A stretch of DNA of 60,450 bases, from positions 1-60,450 of the forward strand of contig JAFKJY010000061.1 of the NCBI GenBank assembly GCA_017305835.1. Reading direction: 5' to 3'. Source of the DNA: Hyphomicrobiales bacterium. Its GTDB lineage: Bacteria; Pseudomonadota; Alphaproteobacteria; Rhizobiales; Rhizobiaceae. The notes beneath the pieces were generated by a model. The model was not told the origin of the DNA. It made no database searches and saw nothing but the letters and a program-made list of their open reading frames with translations. Made by a program: the position numbers and the translations under genes. Shown one piece after another: positions 43,511 to 51,429 of this stretch (positions are counted from its first letter, which is position 1; every line of letters begins with the position of its first letter).

Positions 43511-44470
43511 GTGGCGGTGCTGGTGACGGGCGCGGGTGCGATCGGCATGGAAACGGCCAAGCGGCTGGCCGAGAGCGGGCGCGATGTCGTGGTCGCCGAT
43601 GTGCGTCCGGTCGATCCGGGGGAGAAAAAGCCGGAGCGGATTTCATTCGCGCTCTGCGATGTGCTCGACCGCGAAGCCCTGGACAGGCTCGTAGTTGCCC
43701 ACGAGGTGGATGGGATCGTCCATACCGCCGCCCTGCTGTCGACGGCGATCCGCGTCGACCCGCCCAGAGGCGTGCTGGTGAATACCGTTGGCACGGCGAA
43801 CGTGCTGGAGGTTGCCCGGTTGCGCCGCCTGCGGCGCGTCGTCGTGGCCAGTTCTACCACGGTCGGCTACACGGCCTTCGATACGCATGACGCCCGGCCC
43901 TTCGAGGAGGACTTCGCGCTCCGCATCGTCAGTCAGCGCCCGGCCAGCATCTATGCCGCGACCAAGATCGCGGCCGAGCACCTCTCCTTGGTCTACCATG
44001 ATCTCTATGGCGTCGATGTGCTGGTGCTTCGCTATGGCGCGGTGCTTAGCGCGGGCGCCGGCCTAGCGACGAGCGTGCCGGGGCGACTGCTCGCGACCCT
44101 CCTCGCCGCCGGAAAGGCCGGCCGCGAAGCGGTGATCGACGACCCTTTCCTCATTTGGGACGGCAAGGAAGAATTTGTCGACATGCGAGACTGTGCCACG
44201 GCGAATGTCGCCGCGCTCGACGCGCCGCGACCAGCCTTGCGCGTCTACAACGTGGCGACCGGGGACTGGCATAGTTTCGACCAGTTCTGCGACGCCGTTC
44301 GCGCGCTATATCCAGATCTTCACGTCAGGCTGAACGTTCCTCTGAAAGGCGGCTTCGCCGGCTTTCCCCATTTGCGTCCCGCGCCTTCGGAAATTCGCTT
44401 GGCGGCCGATGAACTGGGGTTCAGAGCGAAATACAGCCTGCACGACACGATAAGGGACTTCGCACAATAG
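43511..44470 (+). CDS. NAD-dependent epimerase/dehydratase-family (extended SDR) protein
   Basis: The 319-residue protein starts at GTG 43511. It has the cofactor loop VTGAGAIG (5-12), D30 for NAD binding, VHTAALLS (70-77) and catalytic Y148 and K152 in SIYAATKIAAEHL. The YNVATGDWHSFDQF block near 245 is typical of extended SDRs. In this operon a sugar-acid or uronate dehydrogenase or epimerase role is plausible. The sequence alone does not give the substrate. Confidence 0.8.
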   Translation: MAVLVTGAGAIGMETAKRLAESGRDVVVADVRPVDPGEKKPERISFALCDVLDREALDRLVVAHEVDGIVHTAALLSTAIRVDPPRGVLVNTVGTANVLEVARLRRLRRVVVASSTTVGYTAFDTHDARPFEEDFALRIVSQRPASIYAATKIAAEHLSLVYHDLYGVDVLVLRYGAVLSAGAGLATSVPGRLLATLLAAGKAGREAVIDDPFLIWDGKEEFVDMRDCATANVAALDAPRPALRVYNVATGDWHSFDQFCDAVRALYPDLHVRLNVPLKGGFAGFPHLRPAPSEIRLAADELGFRAKYSLHDTIRDFAQ

Positions 44471-44574
44471 CACCCAACGCGCTTGGCGGCCGGCGAGTCC
44501 TTCAATCTCCCTGTCGAGGTGCTTTGTACCGGGCCGATCCGATACTGCTGCCCCAACCAGGACCGCCATGAGCC

Positions 44575-44844
44575 ATGCTTGCGAGGCTGCCCGGCCTGCT
44601 TGCGGCCGATACGCGAGTCTTGATCCTGCAACCCGGCCGGGAGCGGGGCGGAGACGATCGCAGGGGCAGCATGCTTCAGATCGAGCAGATTGCGGCGCGC
44701 CGCGGTATCGAGGTCATCAAGATCCCGAACAATTGGTTCAAGGAATTCCCCCGGCAGGCCGTCGACCACCAGCACCTGACGGCGGAAGGATTCCACGGCC
44801 TCGCTTCGAAGCTGCTGCCGAGAGTTGAAACGGCGCTGAGGTAG
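44575..44844 (+). pseudogene. SGNH/GDSL hydrolase C-terminal fragment
   Basis: An 89-codon frame encodes ARRGIEVIKIPNNW, then DHQHLTAEGFHGLASKLLP, which matches the last part of SGNH hydrolases (the catalytic Asp-x-x-His, D69 and H72). A complete enzyme has about 200 residues with a GDSL motif at the N-terminus, absent here. The preceding 100 bp contain no continuation. It is most likely the tail of a gene cut by a rearrangement at the junction between two modules. Confidence 0.5.
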
Positions 44845-45051
44845 GCGTCCGGGCAGGGCCAGGCCTCCGAATGCCGGCGGTTGCCCCTTCCGGCGCAGGC
44901 TGCCTGCTAACTCTTGTGCATCATTCGATGGCGGCGAGCCGATTCTCTTCGAGGAACTGGTCGTCGACTACCTGCTGATGAAGCGTCTCGACCTTCCGGC
45001 AATCCGTTGCGCTTGACGGCAAATACATCACAATGCCGATCAATGGGCTGA

Positions 45052-45996
45052 TCAGGTCGCGAGCAGAAGGCTGCCTATTTCGAGATCGACCACGAGATGG
45101 GACACGAGACCTCCAGCGAGCGCAGCCCGGATCGCAGTTACCTTTTCCCGGCCGGCCGCGACCAGTATGCCACTGCAGGCTCTTAGCTCGTCGGGTGTAA
45201 TGCCGATCATCCTTTTGTCTAACGGGCCGACAAGATGACGGCCCTCGCCGTCGATGAAGCGGCCGCAGACGATCCCCTTCGCGCCCCTGGCCGTATACCA
45301 CTGCAGGTCCTCGACCCGGCCTATGCCGGACTGGAGCAACTGTGTGTCGTCGTCGCAGCCGCCGACGGAAAACAATACCCGATTGATAGTCTTGAAGCGC
45401 TCCAACTGACGGCGGATGACCCCTTCGGACCTCAATGCCTCCGCCAGTTCCGGCGTGGATACGATGGCGGGCGCGTGGAGGGTGAAACAGGCGGCATCCG
45501 TTTTTCCCGAAATCCGGATCGCACATGCCTCGGCTGCGGTAAGTGACGGCACGTGCATGGAACCCACGACCTGGCAAATCGTCAGGCCGGGGATCTTCTG
45601 GATTGGAAGCTCCTCACTGAGCATGTGAATCGTTCTACCCCAGGATACGCCCAGGACATCGTTAGGTTGCAGGATATCGAGCAGCGCCATCGCACCAACG
45701 GTCGCCACGTGATGCAGGCGGTCGTCCTCTCCGATAGCCGATGCCTCGCCTGGTTCAGCTATGAAGACGTCCGCAAGGCCGAACCTTTCTTTCAAACTCG
45801 AGGCTAGCCGGCTCGTGGCGAACGACATTCCCGAGATGCGGATATCAACGATCTGAAGTTCGCGCGCTTGCCGCAGATAGCTCACGATCGTCGCTCGTGA
45901 AACCCCCATACGCTTGGCGATTTCGGACTGGTTGAGGCCGTCGCGATAGTAAAGTACGGCGACGTTCGCGAGCAGGCTCTCGTGGCGCGAGATCAT
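45052..45996 (-). CDS. SorC/DeoR-type sugar-phosphate-responsive regulator
   Basis: The 314-residue protein has an N-terminal helix-turn-helix (LNQSEIAKRMGVSRATIVSYLRQAR, residues about 21-45; quoted in full only by position) and a large C-terminal sugar-binding domain of the NagB/SorC type with DVLGVSWGRTIHML and RFKTINRVLFSVGG. SorC family members sense phosphorylated sugars. It lies downstream of the RLP gene on the same strand, with 176 bp between. A pentose phosphate from the RLP pathway is the obvious candidate effector. The DNA here is visibly less GC-rich than in the importer operons. Confidence 0.85.
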   Translation of the reverse strand: MISRHESLLANVAVLYYRDGLNQSEIAKRMGVSRATIVSYLRQARELQIVDIRISGMSFATSRLASSLKERFGLADVFIAEPGEASAIGEDDRLHHVATVGAMALLDILQPNDVLGVSWGRTIHMLSEELPIQKIPGLTICQVVGSMHVPSLTAAEACAIRISGKTDAACFTLHAPAIVSTPELAEALRSEGVIRRQLERFKTINRVLFSVGGCDDDTQLLQSGIGRVEDLQWYTARGAKGIVCGRFIDGEGRHLVGPLDKRMIGITPDELRACSGILVAAGREKVTAIRAALAGGLVSHLVVDLEIGSLLLAT

Positions 45997-46172
45997 AGTG
46001 GGCGGCTGCTCCGCTTAACGGCGCAAATATCCGGAGAATGCAGCTGCCCAGCTAAGGCATGACGATACAGGATTTGACCGCTCCAATTGATCAGGCTGAT
46101 GTCGTGAAACCGTCAGAAACAGCGCCGGATATCAGGGGAATCACAACATACGTTTGCAGATCACATAGCTTT

Positions 46173-47318
46173 CTAGGCTCGCGCAAGATGCCGACTATCC
46201 AGCAACCGTCGAATATCCCTGATCGTGTCGCCGATGCGGTCGCCATGGCGAAGCAAACTTCCTCCTAATAGATAGACGACGTCCGGCCCATACATGGCAT
46301 CCATCTCGGCCACGCGGTCGGGCGACATGCCACCTCCCGGGCTGGGTGCGATGGGACGCCCGACGCCGCGTTGATCCCTGCACCCGGCAGCGATGCTGAG
46401 GCACTCAGCGCGGGTGAACGAGAAACGGCCGGCCACGTTTGGAAAGATCGAGATGTCGGTTCCAGCCAGCCTTTGGAGATAGGCAAACATCATGGCATGG
46501 GTGAAGCCCGCATCCGCCGATAGGACGTGCGGCCCGAGAAAGCTCGGATGAGCCATAATAGGCAGGTCGATGGATGGATTGCTGGCCAGTGCGTAGATCA
46601 GCCCGAAGCCCAGCAGGCCCGGCATCACCAATAGCCCTCCGGCTCCGGCATCCTTGGCGAAGTGCGCATTCTCTATCACACCCTCATATGAGCCAGAGAG
46701 GTTTGGAAAATAGAGCGTGGATCGGCCGGTTTCATGATTCGCGCGTTGCACTGCCGCGGCGATCCGTTCGCAGCGCTTCCTGAATGGCGCTGCGGGTTGG
46801 TTAGCCAAGCCGTGATCTTCCTTGATTATATCCGCCCCCGCGAGAGCGCAGCGGTAGGCTATGTCTGCCAGCGTCTCGACGCTGCTGCCGACCGGCTTGA
46901 TGACGGGAGCCAGCAGGCCGCCGGTAGCCCGGCCGGCACGCACCCGCACGCCCTTGATGCCGAAGCGAGCCCCGGGGAAGGTACCGCGCAAAGATTCATC
47001 GAGGTCGAGCCCAACAGTCTTGATGCCGCATTGCAACGAGGAATTTCCGAAAATCACATTGAGGAGCTGCGTCAGATCGGCCGGCCCGACGCAGTCTGGG
47101 CTGTAAGATATCCTGGCCGAATAGACGCCTGGCTCGCGCTGGTGGATATCTTCGACGCGACCTAGGATAACATCCTCGATATAGCCCAACGGCACGATAT
47201 CGCGTGGGATCTCGACGGTCTGCTCCAGCGCCGCTGCCTCGGCGCGGGACAAGGCGTCGGCTGGGTCGTGTGCGAGGATTTCGTATTCGACGACAAAGCG
47301 CGATCCGCCGGTCATCAC
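46173..47318 (-). CDS. RuBisCO-like protein (form IV, RLP)
   Basis: The 381-residue protein has the RuBisCO large-subunit plan: an N-terminal alpha/beta domain (VVEYEI... to about 130) and a TIM barrel. GLLAPVIKPVGSS (134-146) holds K141, the equivalent of catalytic K175. GADIIKEDHGL (161-171) holds K166, the equivalent of the carbamylated K201. The usual KDDE is KEDH, so E204 is replaced by His. IMAHPSFLG (254-262) and APSPGGGMSPDRV (324-336) match the phosphate-binding and late active-site loops. The E204 change and overall form rule out CO2 fixation. RLPs of this kind isomerise, enolise or decarboxylate phosphorylated ketoses. It overlaps the transketolase gene by 4 bp. Confidence 0.9.
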   Translation of the reverse strand: MMTGGSRFVVEYEILAHDPADALSRAEAAALEQTVEIPRDIVPLGYIEDVILGRVEDIHQREPGVYSARISYSPDCVGPADLTQLLNVIFGNSSLQCGIKTVGLDLDESLRGTFPGARFGIKGVRVRAGRATGGLLAPVIKPVGSSVETLADIAYRCALAGADIIKEDHGLANQPAAPFRKRCERIAAAVQRANHETGRSTLYFPNLSGSYEGVIENAHFAKDAGAGGLLVMPGLLGFGLIYALASNPSIDLPIMAHPSFLGPHVLSADAGFTHAMMFAYLQRLAGTDISIFPNVAGRFSFTRAECLSIAAGCRDQRGVGRPIAPSPGGGMSPDRVAEMDAMYGPDVVYLLGGSLLRHGDRIGDTIRDIRRLLDSRHLARA

Positions 47319-48319
47319 AGTGCTTCCGCCTTGGCTTCCGAATGGACGGCGTCCACGCGCGCTTCCGAGAGGTCAGTTTCGGAAATCCCCAGCGATCTGC
47401 CGACCAGGCCCTCGGCCGCCGCGACGAGCGCCAGCCCGTCGATCCCGTAGTATCGCATCAGATATGCGCGCGATCCCCCATGGGCGAACGTGTCGCGCAG
47501 GCCGAGGCGAACAAGCCGCTTGCCGCAGGCATTGTCGGCCATCGTCTCGGCCACGAGCGAGCCGATGCCGCCTTCGGTGACGTGGTTCTCGAGCGTGACG
47601 ACGCCGTGGCGGACGGCCGCTATGTGATCCAGCAGCTCGGTTCCGTCGAAGGGCTTGATCGTGCTGAGATGGATGTGGCGGATGGAGAGTCCGGCATTCC
47701 GCAGGGCTCCAGCGGCGCGCATCGCCTCCTCCGTGGCGATCCCCGACGTGACGATCAGGACGTCGCTTCCCTGCGATAGCAGCCGCATCTCGCCCACCCG
47801 CAGGGGGGTCTTGAACAGGCGGGGCACCTCGCCGCGCAATATCCGGCAGTAGACCGGGCCGTCGATCGAGTCGGCCGCTTCGCAGATGCTTTCCACCTCG
47901 GTGGCGTCGCCGGTCTCCAGGATGGTCATGTTGGGGATTGACCGCATCACCGAGATGTCCTCGATAGCCTGGTGGGTCATGCCGCCGGGGGTCGTTATGC
48001 CGGGCAGGAAGCCCATGAGCCGCACCTTGCGTCGTGGATAGGCGACGCTCGCGATGAGCTGGTCGTAGGGGCGGCGGTAGAGAAAGACGCCGAACGTATG
48101 CAAGAACGGGCGGAAGCCGGCCATACCGAGGCCGCCCGCGAAGCTCAGCATGTTCTGCTCGGCCATGCCGAGGGAGATGAACTGCTCGGGATGGCGGTCG
48201 CGGAATCCATCGACTTCGCACGAGGACGTCAGATCCGCCGACAGGCACAGAACGTCCGGATTGCCCACCGCATATGCCTCGAAGGCGCGCGCATAGGGTT
48301 TGCTGACAATCTCTACCAT
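47315..48319 (-). CDS. Transketolase, C-terminal (pyrimidine-binding) subunit
   Basis: The 334-residue protein has the TPP pyrimidine-binding domain of transketolases, with the catalytic Glu in SLGMAEQNMLSFAGGLGMAG (about 49-68) and FLHTFGVFLYRRPYDQL, GGMTHQAIEDISVMRSIPN and TLENHVTEGGIGS blocks. It corresponds to the second half of a single-chain transketolase. The first half is encoded just upstream, nine bases away, so the two form one enzyme. Its start lies between the two halves, and its end overlaps the RLP start in ATGA. Two-subunit transketolases are known in some archaea and in the apulose pathway (AptA/AptB). Confidence 0.9.
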   Translation of the reverse strand: MVEIVSKPYARAFEAYAVGNPDVLCLSADLTSSCEVDGFRDRHPEQFISLGMAEQNMLSFAGGLGMAGFRPFLHTFGVFLYRRPYDQLIASVAYPRRKVRLMGFLPGITTPGGMTHQAIEDISVMRSIPNMTILETGDATEVESICEAADSIDGPVYCRILRGEVPRLFKTPLRVGEMRLLSQGSDVLIVTSGIATEEAMRAAGALRNAGLSIRHIHLSTIKPFDGTELLDHIAAVRHGVVTLENHVTEGGIGSLVAETMADNACGKRLVRLGLRDTFAHGGSRAYLMRYYGIDGLALVAAAEGLVGRSLGISETDLSEARVDAVHSEAKAEAL

Positions 48320-48328
48320 GTCGTCCTC

Positions 48329-49255
48329 TCAGCAATATTCGGCGACGGGAGCCATTTCGAGCTCGCGCGCGATGTGCAGGTTCATTTCCCGTCGCTCCTG
48401 CGCGGAGGACATCCGGACGTAGTGGAGACGCGGGAAGCGCCGCTGGAGATAGGACATTCCCTTGAACGGCGACGTATTGGCGACGATGATCAGTGGCCGC
48501 TTGTCGTGATCGGTGTGTGCTGCAACCCGCATCGCCTCGATGTCGTGGCCGTCGATCTCGACGGCGCGTGCACCGAACGCATCCAGCTTGCGGACGATGT
48601 CACCAACGTCCATGACGCTCTCCATCGCGCCATCGCATTGCTGGCTGTTGACATCGATGATGGCACAAAGATTGTCGATGCCGTGATGCGCGCAGGCTTG
48701 AACCGCCTCCCACGTCTGGCCTTCCTGCAATTCGCCGTCTGACATGAAGACCCAGACACGGCCGCCCTCGCCTCGACGCCGGCGCCCGAAGGCAAGGCCC
48801 GCTCCGGTCGAGAGCCCTAAGCCGAGCGTCCCGTTGTGCACTTCCATCCCTGGCGAATGCTCGGCGCCGATCATCTCGACCGAAGAGCCGTCGCGATTGA
48901 ACATCTCCAGCCCCTCGGGAGCCATTCGCCCGACCTCGATAAGGGCGGCATAGACCACGAGCGCGTAATGGGCCGGCGCGACGATCAGCCGATCGTAGTC
49001 CGGCAGTGCCGGCCCGTTGTAACCGGCTCCCGTCCGATAAGCGGCGTTGTCCCGGGAGGGCACGCCGCCAAAAGGTAGCGGCACGAAGGGAAGGGTAGGC
49101 TCTCCGAGCCGCAACTCTTCATTGTAGAGCCATGCTATCTGCTCGGCCGCCGAGCAGGCCTGGCTCAGATAGCCGCCATTGTTACGGATCGTGTGCTCGA
49201 ACACGCGCCGCCTTATGCCAAGCGCGATTTCCTCTGAGCGCCGCTCGTTTCTCAA
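48329..49255 (-). CDS. Transketolase, N-terminal (TPP-binding) subunit
   Basis: The 308-residue protein has the TPP-pyrophosphate domain. The Mg2+ motif is SDGELQEGQTWEA (172-184), with the usual GDG changed to SDG, and DVNSQQCDG (201-209) carries the Asn ligand. APAHYALVVYAAL and GTLGLGLSTGAGLAFG are the remaining transketolase blocks. It transfers two-carbon ketol units. The gene follows the nucleoside phosphorylase gene by 35 bp. Confidence 0.9.
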   Translation of the reverse strand: MRNERRSEEIALGIRRRVFEHTIRNNGGYLSQACSAAEQIAWLYNEELRLGEPTLPFVPLPFGGVPSRDNAAYRTGAGYNGPALPDYDRLIVAPAHYALVVYAALIEVGRMAPEGLEMFNRDGSSVEMIGAEHSPGMEVHNGTLGLGLSTGAGLAFGRRRRGEGGRVWVFMSDGELQEGQTWEAVQACAHHGIDNLCAIIDVNSQQCDGAMESVMDVGDIVRKLDAFGARAVEIDGHDIEAMRVAAHTDHDKRPLIIVANTSPFKGMSYLQRRFPRLHYVRMSSAQERREMNLHIARELEMAPVAEYC

Positions 49256-49290
49256 CTCTCGCCTCCTGCGAATGTGCCCGTCGACGCGGA

Positions 49291-50124
49291 TCAGGCGCCG
49301 GCCTTCTGGAAAAGGGCCGCGAGGATCCTTCCGATCTTCGCGCCCGCGATGCCTGCGTTCTCCAGCACCTCCTCGATCGTGTCCGGTTGCTGGTCGGGAC
49401 CTCCGGTCGCCTTGTTGGTGATCGCCGAAAGCCCGAGCACAGGGATGCCTAGATGTGCGGCGGCGATGACTTCGTGTACGGTCGACATGCCGATCGCATC
49501 GGCGCCGGCCATCCGGAAGAAGCGGCGCTCGGCCGAGGTTTCCAGAGCAGGTCCCGCCACGGCCGCGTAGATGCCGGCTCGGAGGTCGACGGAGGCGCGG
49601 CGCGCAGCTTCATGTGCGCGCCGCGCCAGGTCCGGCGCATAGGCCCGCGACATGTCGGGAAAGCGCGGACCCATCGACTCCTCGTTTGGCCCGATGAGCG
49701 GGTTCGATCCCGTGAAGTTCATGTGATCGGTGATCATCATGACGTCCCCGGCGTCGAAATCGCCGTTCAGCCCTCCCGCCGCGTTGGTGACCACTAGCTC
49801 GCGCATGCCCAGCGCGGCCAGCACGTAGATCGGCAGTGCCACGTTGGCGGGCGAATGTCCTTCGTAGAGGTGGAAGCGGCCCTGCATGAGCGCGGCCGTG
49901 CGGCCGAACAGCGAACCGACGATCAGCCGTCCCGCATGGCCGGGTGCGGTAGACTGCGGGAAGCCCCCGATCGCGCCATAGGGGATCTCGACGGCCTGCC
50001 CGACCTCGTCGGCCAGGAAGCCGAGGCCGGATCCCAGCACGATGCCGAGTTCCGGCGCGGCTCCGGTGAAGCCGCGAATCGATTGAACGGCCGCGTCAAT
50101 ACGGTTCCTGAGGCTCGCGTCCAT
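49291..50124 (-). CDS. Purine nucleoside phosphorylase (PunA/MTAP fold)
   Basis: From ATG 50124 the protein has 277 residues. An upstream in-frame start at 50238 would add 38 non-conserved residues and cover the palindrome. It has the phosphate loop LGSGLG (30-35), PGHAGRLIVG, QGRFHLYEGH (81-90), NAAGGLN (114-120), GPALETSAERR (191-201, purine-contact Glu) and SAITNKATGG (233-242). The Asn in ITNKA (N237) is the residue that marks 6-oxopurine nucleosides, whereas MTA phosphorylases have Asp there. It splits a purine nucleoside to the base and a sugar 1-phosphate, which supplies the isomerase encoded on the opposite arm. Confidence 0.88.
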   Translation of the reverse strand: MDASLRNRIDAAVQSIRGFTGAAPELGIVLGSGLGFLADEVGQAVEIPYGAIGGFPQSTAPGHAGRLIVGSLFGRTAALMQGRFHLYEGHSPANVALPIYVLAALGMRELVVTNAAGGLNGDFDAGDVMMITDHMNFTGSNPLIGPNEESMGPRFPDMSRAYAPDLARRAHEAARRASVDLRAGIYAAVAGPALETSAERRFFRMAGADAIGMSTVHEVIAAAHLGIPVLGLSAITNKATGGPDQQPDTIEEVLENAGIAGAKIGRILAALFQKAGA

Positions 50125-50211
50125 CAATGCGCTCGTTTCCACTTGTCGGCGAGACACCGCCGCCTCTCGCCAGATCGGGTTGCGCGGATCGTTCGGCGGC
50201 GTCGAATTTGT

Positions 50212-50238
50212 TTGACAAAATTCAATTCTGATTGTCAA
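50212..50238. promoter_or_regulatory. Perfect inverted repeat between divergent RLP-pathway arms
   Basis: TTGACAA (50212-50218) and its exact complement TTGTCAA (50232-50238) are separated by 13 bp of AT-rich sequence, in a 161-bp gap between the phosphorylase and isomerase genes. Both arms contain a -35-like TTGACA for opposite strands, but clear -10 boxes are not visible. It is the best candidate operator for the SorC regulator. Confidence 0.5.
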
Positions 50239-50285
50239 CTGTAAAGATTCCTGCGGATGAAACGTGCAGGAGCGGAGGAGGCCAG

Positions 50286-51410
50286 ATGAAGATCGCGGGA
50301 CAGCACTATCGGACCATCTGGGTGGAAGATGATGGTGACGCGATCTGCGTGCTCGACCAGACGCGGTTTCCCCACGAGTTCGCGACCCGGAGGCTACGGT
50401 CGTGGCAGGAGGCCGCCACGGCGATTTCCGAAATGGTCGTCCGCGGCGCGCCGCTGATCGGCGTCACCGCTTGCTACGGGATCGCGCTTGCGATGCGCGA
50501 GGATCCATCGGACGCTAATCTCCACGCGGTCGCGCGGTCGCTCACGGACACCCGCCCGACGGCGATCAACCTGCGCTGGGCGGTGAACCGCCTGGTCGCC
50601 CGGCTCGAACGCTGCACGCCGGCGGAACGCGCGGCAGCGGCATTCCGCGAGAGCGCGGCGCTGTCCGACGAGGACGTCGCGACCAACGAGGCCATCGGGC
50701 GCGAGGGACTTGCCCTGATATCGTGTATCGCCGCGGCCAAGGCGCCGGAGCAGCCGGTCAACGTGCTGACGCATTGCAACGCCGGATGGCTCGCCACCGT
50801 CGACTGGGGCACGGCGACCGCCCCCATCTACATGGCCCACGACCAAGGGCTTCCGGTGCACGTCTTCGTCGACGAGACGCGCCCGCGCAATCAGGGCGCC
50901 TATCTGACGGCCTGGGAGCTCGGGCGCCACGGCGTCCCGCACACGGTCGTCGTGGACAATGCCGGCGGCCATCTGATGCAGCATGGCGAGGTCGACCTCG
51001 TCATCGTCGGCAGCGACCGCACGACGGCGAACGGCGACGTCTGCAACAAGATCGGCACCTACCTCAAGGCACTGGCCGCTCATGACAACGGCGTTCCGTT
51101 CTACGTCGCGCTACCGACCTCGACAGTCGACTTCGAGGTGGCCGACGGCGGGCGCGAGATACCGAGCGAGGAACGTTCGGGCGCCGAGATCCGCTACCTG
51201 AACGGACGCACCGCCTCAGGCGATGTCGTGCGCGTGGATATCCTCCCGGAAGGGTCGGGCGCGCGCAATCCCGCCTTCGACGTCACGCCGGCGCGGCTGG
51301 TCACAGGCCTCATAACCGAACTGGGCGTTTTCGAGGCGAGCCCCGCGGGCATGGCGCGGCTGCGCGGCGCGATGGCAGGGGCCGCCAGCGGCCTGGCCGC
51401 TGCCGGTTGA
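50286..51410 (+). CDS. MtnA-family aldose-1-phosphate isomerase
   Basis: From ATG 50286 (GGAGG seven bases upstream) the protein has 374 residues and the full MtnA/R15P-isomerase active site: VRGAPLIGVTACYG (52-65), C164 in LTHCNAGWLATVDWGTA, and D244 in VGSDRTTANGDVCNKIGTY. Known members convert methylthioribose 1-phosphate, ribose 1,5-bisphosphate or 5-deoxyribose 1-phosphate to the 2-ketose. It would act on the sugar 1-phosphate from the divergently encoded phosphorylase and supply the ketose phosphate to the RLP. About 30 residues at the C-terminus are Ala/Gly-rich. Which 5-substituent is accepted cannot be told. Confidence 0.88.
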   Translation: MKIAGQHYRTIWVEDDGDAICVLDQTRFPHEFATRRLRSWQEAATAISEMVVRGAPLIGVTACYGIALAMREDPSDANLHAVARSLTDTRPTAINLRWAVNRLVARLERCTPAERAAAAFRESAALSDEDVATNEAIGREGLALISCIAAAKAPEQPVNVLTHCNAGWLATVDWGTATAPIYMAHDQGLPVHVFVDETRPRNQGAYLTAWELGRHGVPHTVVVDNAGGHLMQHGEVDLVIVGSDRTTANGDVCNKIGTYLKALAAHDNGVPFYVALPTSTVDFEVADGGREIPSEERSGAEIRYLNGRTASGDVVRVDILPEGSGARNPAFDVTPARLVTGLITELGVFEASPAGMARLRGAMAGAASGLAAAG

Positions 51411-51429
51411 CGGACGCCGGAGCAAGACC

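Noticed and set aside
44927..45016. A 30-codon stretch reading EPILFEELVVDYLLMKRLDL before a stop
   Set aside because: It looks protein-like, but I could not match it to a family, it has no start or ribosome site, and the opposite strand is equally open.
46173..47318. True CO2-fixing RuBisCO
   Set aside because: The protein is shorter than form I/II large subunits, the KDDE motif is KEDH, and there is no phosphoribulokinase, small subunit or activase nearby.
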